A stretch of 64,000 bases of DNA from Dulcicalothrix desertica PCC 7102 (GTDB lineage: Bacteria > Cyanobacteriota > Cyanobacteriia > Cyanobacteriales > Nostocaceae): NCBI RefSeq assembly GCF_003991905.1, contig NZ_RSCL01000020.1, positions 1 through 64,000 of the forward strand, read 5' to 3'. Positions within the stretch are counted from its first letter, which is position 1, and each line of letters starts with the position of its first letter. The notes under the pieces were generated by a model. That model was not told the DNA's origin. It searched no databases and worked only from the letters and a program-made list of their open reading frames with translations. Made by a program: the position numbers and the translations under genes. Shown one piece after another: positions 36,729-45,893 of this stretch.

Positions 36729-37265
36729 ATGACAACTTCCATACAGACAGCGCAGTATACGTTAGAAGCATTAGCAGACAAATTTTTTGAGCAATCACAA
36801 GGTAACTGGCACTCAGAGCGTCGTTACTACACCCTAAAGAGCGGGCAAATAGAAGAAGTCGTTAGTCACATAACAGTTAAATATTTAGAACGGGGCAACG
36901 AAGAATTGTTAGAGCTTGCCCAAATGCACGAATTAGAAGACCCGAATGCAATAATTTGTGGCAGCAGAATTACATGGGAAAGTAACTATTCAGAACCAGG
37001 ACGTAAACCCACCACAGGTTCAACAATATTTGGTATTCAAGGAAATATTTTGTATCGTGACCGTGGTTTTGCTACACCCAAACCAGTCACAGCTATATAC
37101 ACTATGCGTGACCCCAAAACTCTTCATTTACGAACCGAGTACAACGGTTCTGCATTCGAGGAAGAAATTAAACTTATTGGTGCAAGCCATCGCACCCGCC
37201 AAACTATTATCTCGCGTGCGGGTGAAGAAATTATGATTGGGCAGTATTTAGAAAGAAGAATTTAA
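36729..37265 (+). CDS. Phycobiliprotein chromophore lyase, CpcS/CpeS family
   Basis: A 178-residue lipocalin-like bilin lyase. The signature FFEQSQGNWHSERRYYTLKS (about 19-38) is followed by ITVKYLERGNEELLELAQMH, CGSRITWESNY, GSTIFGIQGNILYRDRGFAT, the LRTEYNGSAFEEE strand and the end IISRAGEEIMIGQYLERRI. S-type lyases attach phycocyanobilin to Cys-82/84 of beta subunits and allophycocyanin. The ATG at 36729 has AAAGAGG just upstream; the frame upstream from 36645 is not conserved-looking. It lies 875 bases before cpcB, consistent with work on phycocyanin. Which S/U subtype it is I cannot settle. Confidence 0.85.
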   Translation: MTTSIQTAQYTLEALADKFFEQSQGNWHSERRYYTLKSGQIEEVVSHITVKYLERGNEELLELAQMHELEDPNAIICGSRITWESNYSEPGRKPTTGSTIFGIQGNILYRDRGFATPKPVTAIYTMRDPKTLHLRTEYNGSAFEEEIKLIGASHRTRQTIISRAGEEIMIGQYLERRI

Positions 37266-38140
37266 AAAAGTTAGGAGTAGAGACCAAATTAATTCGGTCT
37301 GTACAGGAGTTAGGAGTTATGAATTGTAATTCCTAGCTCTTAACTATTTAAACTTTTGTGCGGCGCCTTTTAAATTGCATCAATAACTTTATATTAATCA
37401 TTTTTTATTGCAAATTATAACTATTTCCTTTGTTTATTCGTGACGAGTGTGTTCTTTGTTTTTAAATTAAAAATTTTTCTTTAATAAACTTTTCAAACTA
37501 ATAAACTGCCTCAAATTCGCACTGCGATAGTTCAAACTAGATATAGGGGTGTGAGTGAAGGATGCCCACCCCATAAGTTAACTTACCGGAATGCAGCATT
37601 CTCAATAAGCTTAAAGAAACCGGGCAGGCGCGCATTCCGGTGAGTTAGGAGTGGAGATTTTTCGTAACATCTGCCGTGGGGTTTTCTGTTCGACCTGTAT
37701 AGAAAACTGGCAACGCTAACTCTTAGGGCGTAGGTCTGACTATTCCATAAGGCTGAAACCCAAGCCTAGACTGACTATGAGCATTTATGTAAAGTTATGT
37801 AACGGTTTGACTCGACATCATAATAATTTGTAACGAAATTTAGGGCAAAGGCATTGTATAAATTAAATTTGGGAGGGTAAAAAGCAGAACGAGGTTGACC
37901 AAAGTCTTGCTTATTCGTGCTTTTATGCTTTTCAGCCAAAGATAAAGTTTTGTTAAAAAGTTTTAATCTTTTGGCACAAGGACTACTAAACTGTATAACA
38001 GATGTCCTTTTTACCTTTCCGTGCTGCTATTGCAGCCTGACATCAGCCAGAAACTGAGTTTCTCAAGAGTGAGTGCTTAAGTTATTTCAGTTTTGAAGCA
38101 AAGTTAAAGTCGAAAATCAAGCAGATAGGAGATTGAATCG
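37266..38140 (+). promoter_or_regulatory. Long leader and promoter region of the phycocyanin operon
   Basis: An 875-base gap before cpcB. It holds a partial dispersed repeat (37558-37577), a 16-base inverted repeat at 37579-37594 and 37632-37647 with one mismatch, a GC-richer segment (about 37640-37790) with a hairpin AGGCT-n8-AGCCT near 37761-37778, and a purine-rich GGGAGGG at 37871. AGATAGGAGATTG directly before the ATG is the ribosome-binding site. Cpc operons typically have long 5' untranslated regions; the transcription start cannot be placed by eye. Confidence 0.6.
37579..37647. repeat. Large stem-loop in the cpc upstream region
   Basis: TAACTTACCGGAATGC pairs with GCATTCCGGTGAGTTA with one G-U type mismatch across a 37-base loop. 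It lies about 490 bases before cpcB and about 310 after the lyase stop. It may terminate the lyase transcript or belong to the cpc leader. Confidence 0.7.
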
Positions 38141-38659
38141 ATGTTAGATGCGTTTGCTAAAGTAGTATCCCAAGCTGATGCTCGCGGTGAGTACCTAAGC
38201 GGCTCACAATTAGACGCTTTGATGAACATGGTTCGTGATGGCAACAAGCGCATGGACACTGTAAACCGCATCACCAGCAACGGTTCAGCAATTGTTGCTA
38301 ACGCGGCTCGTGCATTGTTTGCAGAACAGCCTCAGCTAATCGCACCTGGTGGAAACGCTTACACCAACCGTCGTATGGCTGCTTGCTTACGCGACATGGA
38401 AATTATTTTGCGCTATGTAACCTACGCAATTTTCTCTGGCGACGCTAGTGTTCTCGATGACCGTTGTTTGAACGGTTTACGCGAAACCTACTTGGCTTTA
38501 GGAACCCCCGGAGCTTCAGTAGCAGTTGGCGTTCAAAAGATGAAAGAAGCAGCATTAGCAATTGCAGGTGACCCCAACAATATCACCAAAGGTGATTGCA
38601 GCGCATTGATGTCTGAAGTATCTAGCTACTTTGACCGTGCAGCATCTGCTGTATCATAA
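38141..38659 (+). CDS. cpcB: C-phycocyanin beta subunit
   Basis: A 172-residue globin-like phycobiliprotein with the standard CpcB length. The two chromophore cysteines are C82 (in [10 protein letters not shown]) and C153 (in TKGDCSALM), and N72, the residue methylated in beta subunits, is in [12 protein letters not shown]. It pairs with CpcA to form the alpha-beta monomer of rod hexamers that harvest orange-red light. Bilin attachment at C82 fits an S-type lyase, encoded upstream; the CpcT lyase for C153 is not in the window. First gene of the operon, with a strong ribosome-binding site. Confidence 0.96.
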   Translation: MLDAFAKVVSQADARGEYLSGSQLDALMNMVRDGNKRMDTVNRITSNGSAIVANAARALFAEQPQLIAPGGNAYTNRRMAACLRDMEIILRYVTYAIFSGDASVLDDRCLNGLRETYLALGTPGASVAVGVQKMKEAALAIAGDPNNITKGDCSALMSEVSSYFDRAASAVS

Positions 38660-38758
38660 GCTGTAGTTTAACTACCGCACCGCAATCGCTGACTATATAT
38701 AGTCAGTTCGACATAAACTACTTTAAACAAAATTTTGTAAAAGGGAGATACTGGACCG

Positions 38759-39247
38759 ATGAAAACTCCTCTTACCGAAGCAGTAGCATCTGCTGACTCA
38801 CAAGGACGTTTCCTAAGCAGCACCGAAATGCAAACCGCTTTTGGTCGTTATCGTCAAGCAACAGCAAGCTTAGAAGCTGCTAAAGCATTGACCAGCAACG
38901 CACAACGTTTGGCAGATGGTGCAGCAAATGCTGTATACCAAAAGTTTCCTTACACCACTCAAATGCAAGGGCCAAACTACGCTTCTACCCAAACAGGTAG
39001 AGACAAGTGTGTACGTGACATCGGTTACTACTTGCGAATGGTTACCTACTGCTTAGTTGTTGGTGGAACTGGTCCAATGGATGACTACCTCATCGCTGGT
39101 TTGGCAGAAATCAACAAAACATTTGATTTATCTCCCAGTTGGTACGTAGAAGCTCTCAAGTACATCAAGAACAACCACGGTTTAAGTGGTGACCCTGCTG
39201 TAGAAGCTAATTCATACATCGATTACGCAATTAACGTCCTAAGCTAA
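38759..39247 (+). CDS. cpcA: C-phycocyanin alpha subunit
   Basis: A 162-residue CpcA of normal length. The single bilin site is C84 in [19 protein letters not shown], and the C-terminus [10 protein letters not shown] is that of the family. It forms the alpha-beta monomer with CpcB; the bilin at C84 is added by the CpcE/CpcF lyase, whose genes are at the end of this operon. The start MKTPLTEAV lacks the Val found after Met in many relatives (MVKTP). It follows cpcB after 99 bases with GGGAGA before the ATG. Confidence 0.96.
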   Translation: MKTPLTEAVASADSQGRFLSSTEMQTAFGRYRQATASLEAAKALTSNAQRLADGAANAVYQKFPYTTQMQGPNYASTQTGRDKCVRDIGYYLRMVTYCLVVGGTGPMDDYLIAGLAEINKTFDLSPSWYVEALKYIKNNHGLSGDPAVEANSYIDYAINVLS

Positions 39248-39261
39248 GACGCGGGACTCTT

Positions 39262-39334
39262 TGCCCGGAAGGTTGAGCGGCTCAACTGGCCATAAAGCTA
39301 GGAGTTGTTTAGCTTTCCGGGCAGTTTTAATTTT
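39262..39334 (+). terminator. Stem-loop after cpcA, likely partial terminator
   Basis: TGCCCGGAA at 39262-39270 pairs with TTCCGGGCA at 39315-39323, with further internal stems (AAAGCTA / TAGCTTT, TTGAGC / GCTCAA-like) and a GTTTTAATTTT tail. In other cpc operons such a structure makes the abundant cpcBA message separate from the rarer full-length operon message; the same is inferred here. The following 340 bases up to the linker gene show no other feature. Confidence 0.75.
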
Positions 39335-39674
39335 AAAAAGATTTGTAAAAACGAAACGACTTTCAAGTAAGAGCGCGTTAGCTTTCTAGATAATATTCGC
39401 GCTCATGGGAAACAGAAAAGAAGGGTATTTCAAGAAAAAAAATCTTGCTTTTTCCCATGAATAGTAAATTCAAGACTCTAATTCACTTAACTTCACTCAA
39501 GTGATTCTGAATTTTTGTTTTTGATAAAATTGAATACGATATTATAGAAAGCTTTGCCGATAGTGTCTACTCTCAGGCATTCTTTGGCGTATATAAGCGC
39601 GTGTTGATTTGATGTAGTCGGTCGTTACTTACATAGGTGAATACAACACTATAGTGTAAGGGAGGCTAGGTAAT

Positions 39675-40457
39675 ATGACCGCGATAGTTGCAGAAACTCC
39701 AATCATTGAGTTACGTTCTGACCGAAGCGACGACGATATCGAAATAGTAATTCGGGCAGTTTATCGTCAAATATTGGGTAATTCTTATTTGATGGATAGC
39801 GACCGTCTTCTCACTTCTGAGTCATTATTACGTAACGGTAGCATTACAGTCAAAGAATTTGTACGTGCTGTTGCAGTTTCAGAACTGTACCGCGATAAAT
39901 ACTTCCATAGCAACTCGCAAGTCAGATTCATCGAACTTAACTACAAACACTTACTTGGACGGGCGCCTTTATATGAATCAGAAATAGCTTACCACGTAGA
40001 CCTATATAATGCAGAAGGCTACGAAGCAGATATTGATTCATACATCGACTCACCAGAGTACGAAAATAACTTTGGCGAAAATATCGTTCCATACCATCGA
40101 GGTTTTAAAAGCCAAGTTGGTCAAAAGAACATTGGATATAGCCGAATGTTCCAATTGTATCGAGGCTATGCTTCTAGTGACCTCGCCCAAGGATACAAGA
40201 ATGGACGGTTAACTTGGGAAGTCGCAAAAAATCTTGCCTCACCAATACACCCAGCATCAACTAATGCATTAGCAGGAGCAGCAAGTGGTTCTAGAGGTGA
40301 AGTCTACCGAATTCGTTTAATGAGTTCTGCTTCACCCAAATCAACGGTAGTACGTAAAGTAACCACCGAAATATTAGTACCACTAGAACAACTCTCCTCG
40401 AAATTGCAGCAGTTGAACCGCAAGGGCAATAAAGTGATGAGCATAACAAGAGCGTAA
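39675..40457 (+). CDS. Phycobilisome rod linker, PecC-like
   Basis: A 260-residue rod linker. The phycobilisome linker domain (about 20-160) carries [28 protein letters not shown] and [20 protein letters not shown]; the C-terminal CpcD-like domain (about 205-260) begins [11 protein letters not shown]. Features such as [27 protein letters not shown] and [12 protein letters not shown] remind me of PecC, the phycoerythrocyanin linker, rather than of CpcC, but no pecBA genes are present. Linkers join hexamers into rods and tune energy flow. GGGAGG precedes the ATG. It follows the stem-loop after cpcA, with cpcC 63 bases downstream. Confidence 0.85.
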   Translation: MTAIVAETPIIELRSDRSDDDIEIVIRAVYRQILGNSYLMDSDRLLTSESLLRNGSITVKEFVRAVAVSELYRDKYFHSNSQVRFIELNYKHLLGRAPLYESEIAYHVDLYNAEGYEADIDSYIDSPEYENNFGENIVPYHRGFKSQVGQKNIGYSRMFQLYRGYASSDLAQGYKNGRLTWEVAKNLASPIHPASTNALAGAASGSRGEVYRIRLMSSASPKSTVVRKVTTEILVPLEQLSSKLQQLNRKGNKVMSITRA

Positions 40458-40520
40458 ATTGCTTTTTTTGAATCAAATTCAACTTGTTCAAAATCTATAA
40501 AGTCTAAAAAGGTCTAATAC

Positions 40521-41393
40521 ATGGCAGTCACAACCGCAGCATCACGTCTAGGAACCGAAGCTTATACTGATGTAACTCCAGTTGAGATACGTCAACGCCC
40601 AACAAAAGATGAAATTGAATTCGCAATTTCAGCAGTTTACCGTCAACTTTTAGGTAACGACTACCTAATGAAGTCACAGCGTCTAATTAGTGCTGAATCA
40701 CTCTTACGTGACGGTAAAATTACAGTTCGTGACTTTGTACGTCAAGTTGCAAAATCCGAGCTATACAAAGAAAAATTCTTTTACAACAACTTCCAAACTC
40801 GTACCATTGAGTTAAATTACAAACACCTCCTAGGACGCGCACCTTACGACGAGTCCGAAGTTGTTTTTCACTTAGACATGTATCAAAACCAAGGTTACGA
40901 TGCTGACATCGATTCATTCATAGATTCAGAAGAATACGAAGAAAACTTCGGTGAAAACATCGTTCCTTACTACCGTGGTTTCAAAACCCAAACCGGTCAA
41001 AAAACTGTTGGTTTCAACCGCATGTTCCAGTTGTATCGTGGTTATGCAAATAGTGACCGCGCACAACTCAGAGGCGCCACTCCACACCTAGCAGTTGAAT
41101 TAGGTCGCAATAGCGCTAGTGCAGTAGTTCCTCCTAGCGGTAACGGTAGCGAAGGATTTGCATACGTTGCACCAGGTCGTGGCATCACACCTAGCAGTAC
41201 ATTTGGTGGCGCCGGAACCTTTGGAAAAGAAGGTAGAATGTTCCGCGTTGAAGCCGCAAAAGTATTTGGTTCTGGTTATCCCAGCACTCGCCGTGTTAAC
41301 CAAGCAGTAGTAATTCCTTACGAAGAATTATCTACCTACATCCAAAGAGTTCTAAAACAAGGCGGCAAAATCGCCAGCGTAACCCCCCTCTAA
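40521..41393 (+). CDS. cpcC: Phycocyanin-associated rod linker CpcC
   Basis: A 290-residue rod linker starting [17 protein letters not shown], as in CpcC proteins. The linker domain (about 25-175) has [40 protein letters not shown] and [20 protein letters not shown]; the CpcD-like domain (about 235-290) begins [19 protein letters not shown]. It attaches the outer or middle phycocyanin hexamer of a rod. It is paralogous to the preceding gene but 30 residues longer, the difference being mainly in the Gly/Ser-rich interdomain stretch. Confidence 0.93.
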   Translation: MAVTTAASRLGTEAYTDVTPVEIRQRPTKDEIEFAISAVYRQLLGNDYLMKSQRLISAESLLRDGKITVRDFVRQVAKSELYKEKFFYNNFQTRTIELNYKHLLGRAPYDESEVVFHLDMYQNQGYDADIDSFIDSEEYEENFGENIVPYYRGFKTQTGQKTVGFNRMFQLYRGYANSDRAQLRGATPHLAVELGRNSASAVVPPSGNGSEGFAYVAPGRGITPSSTFGGAGTFGKEGRMFRVEAAKVFGSGYPSTRRVNQAVVIPYEELSTYIQRVLKQGGKIASVTPL

Positions 41394-41411
41394 TCTCTGT
41401 AATGTAATCAT

Positions 41412-41440
41412 CTTGTGGAGCGGGCATCCTTGCCCGCCCC
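41412..41440. repeat. CTTGTGG...GGGCATCC dispersed repeat inside the cpc operon
   Basis: Begins CTTGTGGAGCGGGCATCCTT and continues GCCCGCCCC. It lies between cpcC and cpcD, so its hairpin is transcribed within the operon message. Confidence 0.8.
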
Positions 41441-41482
41441 CTTATATCAACAAGAAAAATCATTTATCACCAACAAAAATAT

Positions 41483-41755
41483 ATGCTTGGTCAAATCGCA
41501 CCCAACAAACAATCAGCAGCACGTTACTTTCGCTACGAAGTAACAGGAATACGCCAAAACGAAGAAACTGATAAGACCGATTATCAAATTCGTTCAAGTG
41601 CTAGCACCTTTATAACCGTTCCTTATAACCGAATGAATTCAGAAATGCAGCGTATTACCCGTATGGGTGGCAAAATAGTAAACATTGAGCCTTTATATAG
41701 TGAAGGCGCCCAATCAGATACTAATGCCGACGCTTTTAAAAATGAATTCCAATAA
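41483..41755 (+). CDS. cpcD: Rod-capping linker CpcD
   Basis: A 90-residue protein consisting of one CpcD domain: MLGQIAPNKQSAARYFRYEV, FITVPYNRMNSEMQRITRMG and GKIVNIEPL. This small linker caps the distal end of phycocyanin rods and sets rod length. The ATG directly follows an AT-rich AAAAATAT, with no good ribosome-binding site, so it may be translated weakly. The last 14 bases overlap the start of cpcE. The acidic C-terminal tail is slightly longer than in many homologues. Confidence 0.92.
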   Translation: MLGQIAPNKQSAARYFRYEVTGIRQNEETDKTDYQIRSSASTFITVPYNRMNSEMQRITRMGGKIVNIEPLYSEGAQSDTNADAFKNEFQ

Positions 41756-42590
41756 GGATAACTTTCAACCCTCATCATCGTCAGAAACACCTGGCGGTGG
41801 TGAATCATTAACAATAGAAACCGCAATCGCAAATCTAGAAGGTACAGATTCTGGTTTGCGATTTTATGCTGCTTGGTGGTTAGGTCGATTTAAAGTTAAT
41901 GAACCACGAGCTATTGCTCTTTTAATCGAAGCACTCGCAGATGAGCTTGATAGAACACCCGAAGGTGGTTATCCACTGCGACGCAATGCAGCCCGCGCAT
42001 TAGGTAAACTAAATGATAAAAGCGCAGTACCTGCTTTAGTTAAAAGTTTAGAATGTTCTGATTATTACGTGCGCGAAGCAGCCGCCGAATCATTAGGGAT
42101 GTTATCAGATGCAAGCGCAATTCCTGCTTTACATAACTTATTAATTACTGGATTAACAGGTGAAGAATTAGTTATCGAATCTACTCCAAGCCACCCGTAT
42201 GATGCAATATTAGAAGCTTTAGGCAATCTTGGCGCCAAAGAATGTGTACCACAAATTGAACTATTTTTAAAGCATCCAGTCGAACGGGTGCAGTACTCAG
42301 CAGCACGTGCAATGTACCAACTAACAAAAAATTCTTCATATGGAGAACGGTTGGTAAAAGCCTTAGCAGGAAATAACCTACAACTACGACGCACTGCACT
42401 CGCAGACTTAGGTGCAATAGGATACTTTGAAGCCGCAGACGCAATTGCTCAAACTCTTGCAGAAAACAGTTTAAAATTAATCGCACTAAAAGGATTACTG
42501 GAATATCAGGTAACAGAGTTAACACCCCCCACCCCCACTTTATCTGACGGTGCTATAAAAGTCATGAAATTAATGGACTCTCTACTTTAA
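41742..42590 (+). CDS. cpcE: Phycocyanin alpha-subunit phycocyanobilin lyase, CpcE subunit
   Basis: A 282-residue protein of HEAT-like repeats: GLRFYAAWWLGRFKVNEPRA, LRRNAARALGKLNDKSAVPA, YYVREAAAESLGMLSDASAI and further helical pairs. CpcE joins CpcF to form the lyase that attaches phycocyanobilin to Cys-84 of CpcA. The start at 41742 (MNSNKDNF) lies inside the end of cpcD, in another frame, indicating coupled translation. An upstream frame to 41685 would overlap cpcD by 71 bases and is less likely. Confidence 0.93.
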   Translation: MNSNKDNFQPSSSSETPGGGESLTIETAIANLEGTDSGLRFYAAWWLGRFKVNEPRAIALLIEALADELDRTPEGGYPLRRNAARALGKLNDKSAVPALVKSLECSDYYVREAAAESLGMLSDASAIPALHNLLITGLTGEELVIESTPSHPYDAILEALGNLGAKECVPQIELFLKHPVERVQYSAARAMYQLTKNSSYGERLVKALAGNNLQLRRTALADLGAIGYFEAADAIAQTLAENSLKLIALKGLLEYQVTELTPPTPTLSDGAIKVMKLMDSLL

Positions 42591-42604
42591 TTAGTTATGA
42601 GTCA

Positions 42605-42630
42605 GTAGAGACGTGATTCATCACGTCTAT
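42605..42630. repeat. GTAGAGACGTGA...TCACGTCTAT palindrome
   Basis: An inverted repeat of about 26 bases in the 65-base gap between cpcE and cpcF, from the GTAGAGACGT family. Confidence 0.8.
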
Positions 42631-42655
42631 ATAAATTTATAAGTTATTTAAAAAT

Positions 42656-43378
42656 ATGACTAGTAATAATGTTCAACAATTAATTAGTGCAGTAGAAGAA
42701 GCTGATTCCTCAGCGAAATTAGTCGAAGCTGTACAAAATTTAGCATCTTTTGGTTCAGAAGATGCCGTACCAACATTGATTGCAGCTTTAGGATATAACA
42801 ATCCCGGCGCCGCAGTTGCAGCAGTTGATGGGTTAATAGAAATAGGGGAAAAATCTGTTAAACCTTTATTGCAATTACTTGATAACTATAACTATGGAGC
42901 GCGTGCTTGGGCAGTACGTGCATTAGCAGGTATTGGTGACCCCAGAGGATTTAATACTTTACTCGATGCTGCAAAAAATGACTTTGCTTTAAGTGTACGT
43001 CGAGCAGCAGCGCGGGGTTTAGGAACAATTCACTGGCAGCAAATGCCATCTGAACAACGCTCAACCTCCCAACAGCAAGCTCTCGAAACCTTAATTCAAG
43101 TTTGTCATGACCCAGAATGGGTAGTGCGTTATGCAGCAGTCACCGGACTAGAAGCGCTTGCAAATGCTGCGAGTGAAACTCAACCAGATAAATTACCACA
43201 AATTACGGCGCCGCTTTTAGAAATGGCAAACAACGACGAAGAAGTCGCAATTAGAGCGCGTGCTTGGATGGCAATACATCAACACCATAGTCAAATAGAA
43301 ATGCCCAACATGAAAACGCTCGCAGAATCTGACGACGAAAAAGAAGTACCAAGTCGCGGCAGTGGCAGAAGAACGTAA
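42656..43378 (+). CDS. cpcF: Phycocyanin alpha-subunit phycocyanobilin lyase, CpcF subunit
   Basis: A 240-residue HEAT-repeat protein: GSEDAVPTLIAALGYNNPGA, IGEKSVKPLLQLLDNYNYGA, RAWAVRALAGIGDPRGFNTL and VRRAAARGLGTIHW fit CpcF. With CpcE it forms the bilin lyase for CpcA. The C-terminus (residues 215-240) is charged. It is the last recognisable phycobilisome gene here; in Nostoc cpcG linker genes normally follow, but the next gene is recJ. A palindromic repeat lies in the short gap. Confidence 0.93.
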   Translation: MTSNNVQQLISAVEEADSSAKLVEAVQNLASFGSEDAVPTLIAALGYNNPGAAVAAVDGLIEIGEKSVKPLLQLLDNYNYGARAWAVRALAGIGDPRGFNTLLDAAKNDFALSVRRAAARGLGTIHWQQMPSEQRSTSQQQALETLIQVCHDPEWVVRYAAVTGLEALANAASETQPDKLPQITAPLLEMANNDEEVAIRARAWMAIHQHHSQIEMPNMKTLAESDDEKEVPSRGSGRRT

Positions 43379-43410
43379 AATTCTCTCAGAACGTGTGTAT
43401 CATTAATAAT

Positions 43411-43436
43411 GTAGAGACGTGACATGTCACGTCTCT
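43411..43436. repeat. GTAGAGACGTGACATGTCAC palindrome between cpcF and recJ
   Basis: A perfect inverted repeat centred on ACATGT, same family as the copies at 42605 and 51785. Its central ATG (43424) is in frame with recJ. Confidence 0.85.
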
Positions 43437-43483
43437 CCACCACGTTTGAATCCAACAATCAAATTCCAAAAAACCCTCCTGCA

Positions 43484-45811
43484 ATGCAACCTCAACCGCA
43501 TTGGAATTTAATCACAACCGAACAACCACCGCAGTGGTTCACCGAAGCAGTCAAACGCTACACACCAAATTCGAGCGGTAAATTTGCCGCAAGCTTATTA
43601 TGGCAGCGAGGAATTAATCAAGTCGAACAACTAGAAGCATTTATTAACCCAAAAATATATAAGTCAGCAAGTGCATTTGAATTTGGACAAGAAATGCAGT
43701 TAGCCATAGCACGGTTAACTGGAGCGCGTGCCAACCGTGAAAAAGTCGCAATTTGGGGAGACTTCGATGCCGATGGTATTACATCAACAGCAGTATTATG
43801 GGATGGGTTAGGACAATTTTTTACCCAGGACACCAAATTAATTTATTACATTCCCAATCGCATCACCGAATCGCATGGACTGAATATAAAAGGCATTGAA
43901 ACGCTTATCAAACAAGGATGTAAGCTGATAGTTACTTGTGACACAGGTAGCACAAACATCCAAGAAATTGCTTACGCAAACAAGTATGGTGTAGATATCA
44001 TAGTTACAGACCACCATACTTTACCAACCGAACGCCCAAACGTCACAGCAATAATTAACCCGCGTTATTTACCGTCATTACATCCGTTATATAATTTATC
44101 TGGAGTCGCAGTAGCTTATAAATTAGTCGAAGCACTATATACAGCTTTACCTAACATTGCACAGCAACCACTCGAAGATTTACTAGATTTAGTCGCAGTT
44201 GGACTGATTGCTGACTTAGTACAACTTAGCGGAGACTGTCGTTATTTAGCGCAGCGAGGAATTCAGCGTTTACAAACCGATTTTCAACAACCACCCGCAC
44301 AACGTCGGCGCCCAGGAGTAGGTAGACTATTAGAACTGTGTCAAAAAAGTGGCGATAGACCAACAGATATATCCTTTGGTTTGGGACCACGCATCAACGC
44401 AGTTAGTCGTATTCAAGGTGACGCGAGGTTTTGCGTAGAATTACTAACAAGTCGCGACCAAACGCGCGTCAGCCAACTTGCAGAAGAAACCGAACTAGCA
44501 AACGCGCGTCGTAAATCTCTCCAAAAAGATATTACACAACAAGTCAATCAAAAGCTTTCTCAAACAGATTTATCGACAACAAACGTTATAGTTCTTTCAG
44601 ACCCACAGTGGTCAGCAGGAGTATTAGGACTCGTAGCGGGGCAAGTAGCACAAGAAACAGGGCGCCCAACTATTCTACTAAGTACAGAACATTCTCCTAG
44701 CAACCTTGCCCGTGGTTCTGCACGTTCGATAAATTCCGTAGACTTATATCAACTCGTTAAAGACCAAGCACACCTATTACATAAATTCGGTGGACATCCA
44801 TTTGCTGCCGGGTTAAGTTTACCTGTAGAAAATATTCCCTTATTTAGCGAAGCCATAAATCAGCAACTACGACAAACCATAGGTACCGCAATATTGGCGC
44901 CAACAATACAAGCTGATATAAAAGTTCAAGTAGCAGACTTAAGCAAAGAATTATTTTTAGAGTTTAAACTACTAGAACCCTGCGGAATGGGCAACCCAGT
45001 TCCCAAACTGTTGATTCAAAATTGCTGGTTTAAAAACGCTTGGCATCGTAACCAGCAAGACACGCAAGGTAAAAAAATACAATATATTAAAACTGAGTTT
45101 GATATTCTCGATAACTCCACAGTCAACCCATTCCCAGGTATATGGTGGGGACACTATAAAGAAGAACTACCTGAAGGTAAATGCGATTGTATTGCCGAAC
45201 TCGACTACAACAGCTTTAAAAAACGCTACGAAATTCGTCTCATCGCAGTACGCCCTAGTACTAATTCACTACCAAATACTCAAAAAATCTCTAATCCTAT
45301 ATTAGACTGGCGCCATTCTTTAAAAAACTCAGCACTCAGCACTCAGCACTCTACACTCTTACTAGAAGAATGTCCTGCTTCTTGGGATGAAATCCGCGCA
45401 TGGATTAAAAAGTCATACCATGTTAATCAACCTTTAGCACTCGCTTGGTCAAAACCACATTGGGAACCACCACAAGAAGTTTGGTATAAATTAGCCGGAC
45501 TAGCTAAGTACCTTGCACGCACTCAACAACCAGTTACACGCATACAAGTACGAGATAAACTTGGTATTGGAGACCAACCCTTACATTTAGGGTTAAAAGC
45601 TTTACGAAATTTAGGTATCAAAAGTACTTTCAGTGACCGTAATTTAATATTTGTCGAGAGTTCTAAGCCTCAATCAAATTTATCATCAGCACAATCTGCA
45701 CTCGAACAATTTTTAGCCGCAGTTCAAGAAGAACAGTTTCAACGCGCGTATTTTGCTGAAGTTCCACTTTCTGCGGTAAATGCAATGGCAGGAAGAATTT
45801 TTGATTCATGA
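43484..45811 (+). CDS. recJ: Single-stranded-DNA-specific exonuclease RecJ
   Basis: A 775-residue DHH/DHHA1 phosphoesterase. Catalytic motifs: WGDFDADGITST with Asp residues at 93-97, CDTGS near 152, TDHHT with the DHH at 176-178, and a later FGGHPFAAG. RecJ degrades single-stranded DNA 5' to 3' in recombination and repair. The start MQPQPHWNLITTEQPPQW was chosen over the in-frame ATG at 43424, which lies inside a dispersed palindrome and adds an unconserved-looking leader. The protein has a cyanobacterial C-terminal extension, and a repeat-derived segment of about eight residues (SALSTQHS) lies near residue 615. Confidence 0.9.
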   Translation: MQPQPHWNLITTEQPPQWFTEAVKRYTPNSSGKFAASLLWQRGINQVEQLEAFINPKIYKSASAFEFGQEMQLAIARLTGARANREKVAIWGDFDADGITSTAVLWDGLGQFFTQDTKLIYYIPNRITESHGLNIKGIETLIKQGCKLIVTCDTGSTNIQEIAYANKYGVDIIVTDHHTLPTERPNVTAIINPRYLPSLHPLYNLSGVAVAYKLVEALYTALPNIAQQPLEDLLDLVAVGLIADLVQLSGDCRYLAQRGIQRLQTDFQQPPAQRRRPGVGRLLELCQKSGDRPTDISFGLGPRINAVSRIQGDARFCVELLTSRDQTRVSQLAEETELANARRKSLQKDITQQVNQKLSQTDLSTTNVIVLSDPQWSAGVLGLVAGQVAQETGRPTILLSTEHSPSNLARGSARSINSVDLYQLVKDQAHLLHKFGGHPFAAGLSLPVENIPLFSEAINQQLRQTIGTAILAPTIQADIKVQVADLSKELFLEFKLLEPCGMGNPVPKLLIQNCWFKNAWHRNQQDTQGKKIQYIKTEFDILDNSTVNPFPGIWWGHYKEELPEGKCDCIAELDYNSFKKRYEIRLIAVRPSTNSLPNTQKISNPILDWRHSLKNSALSTQHSTLLLEECPASWDEIRAWIKKSYHVNQPLALAWSKPHWEPPQEVWYKLAGLAKYLARTQQPVTRIQVRDKLGIGDQPLHLGLKALRNLGIKSTFSDRNLIFVESSKPQSNLSSAQSALEQFLAAVQEEQFQRAYFAEVPLSAVNAMAGRIFDS
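45327..45350. repeat. CTCAGCA repeat tract inside recJ
   Basis: Three and a half copies of ACTCAGC, of the kind found intergenically at 55953-55979. Here it lies within the recJ reading frame without breaking it. Confidence 0.85.
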
Positions 45812-45893
45812 TTCAGCCTTTAGGTGTTCACCTTAATAAAAAATTAAGATTATGATGTACGATAGCTTACTCTGAGTTTCAGAGCATATTTTA

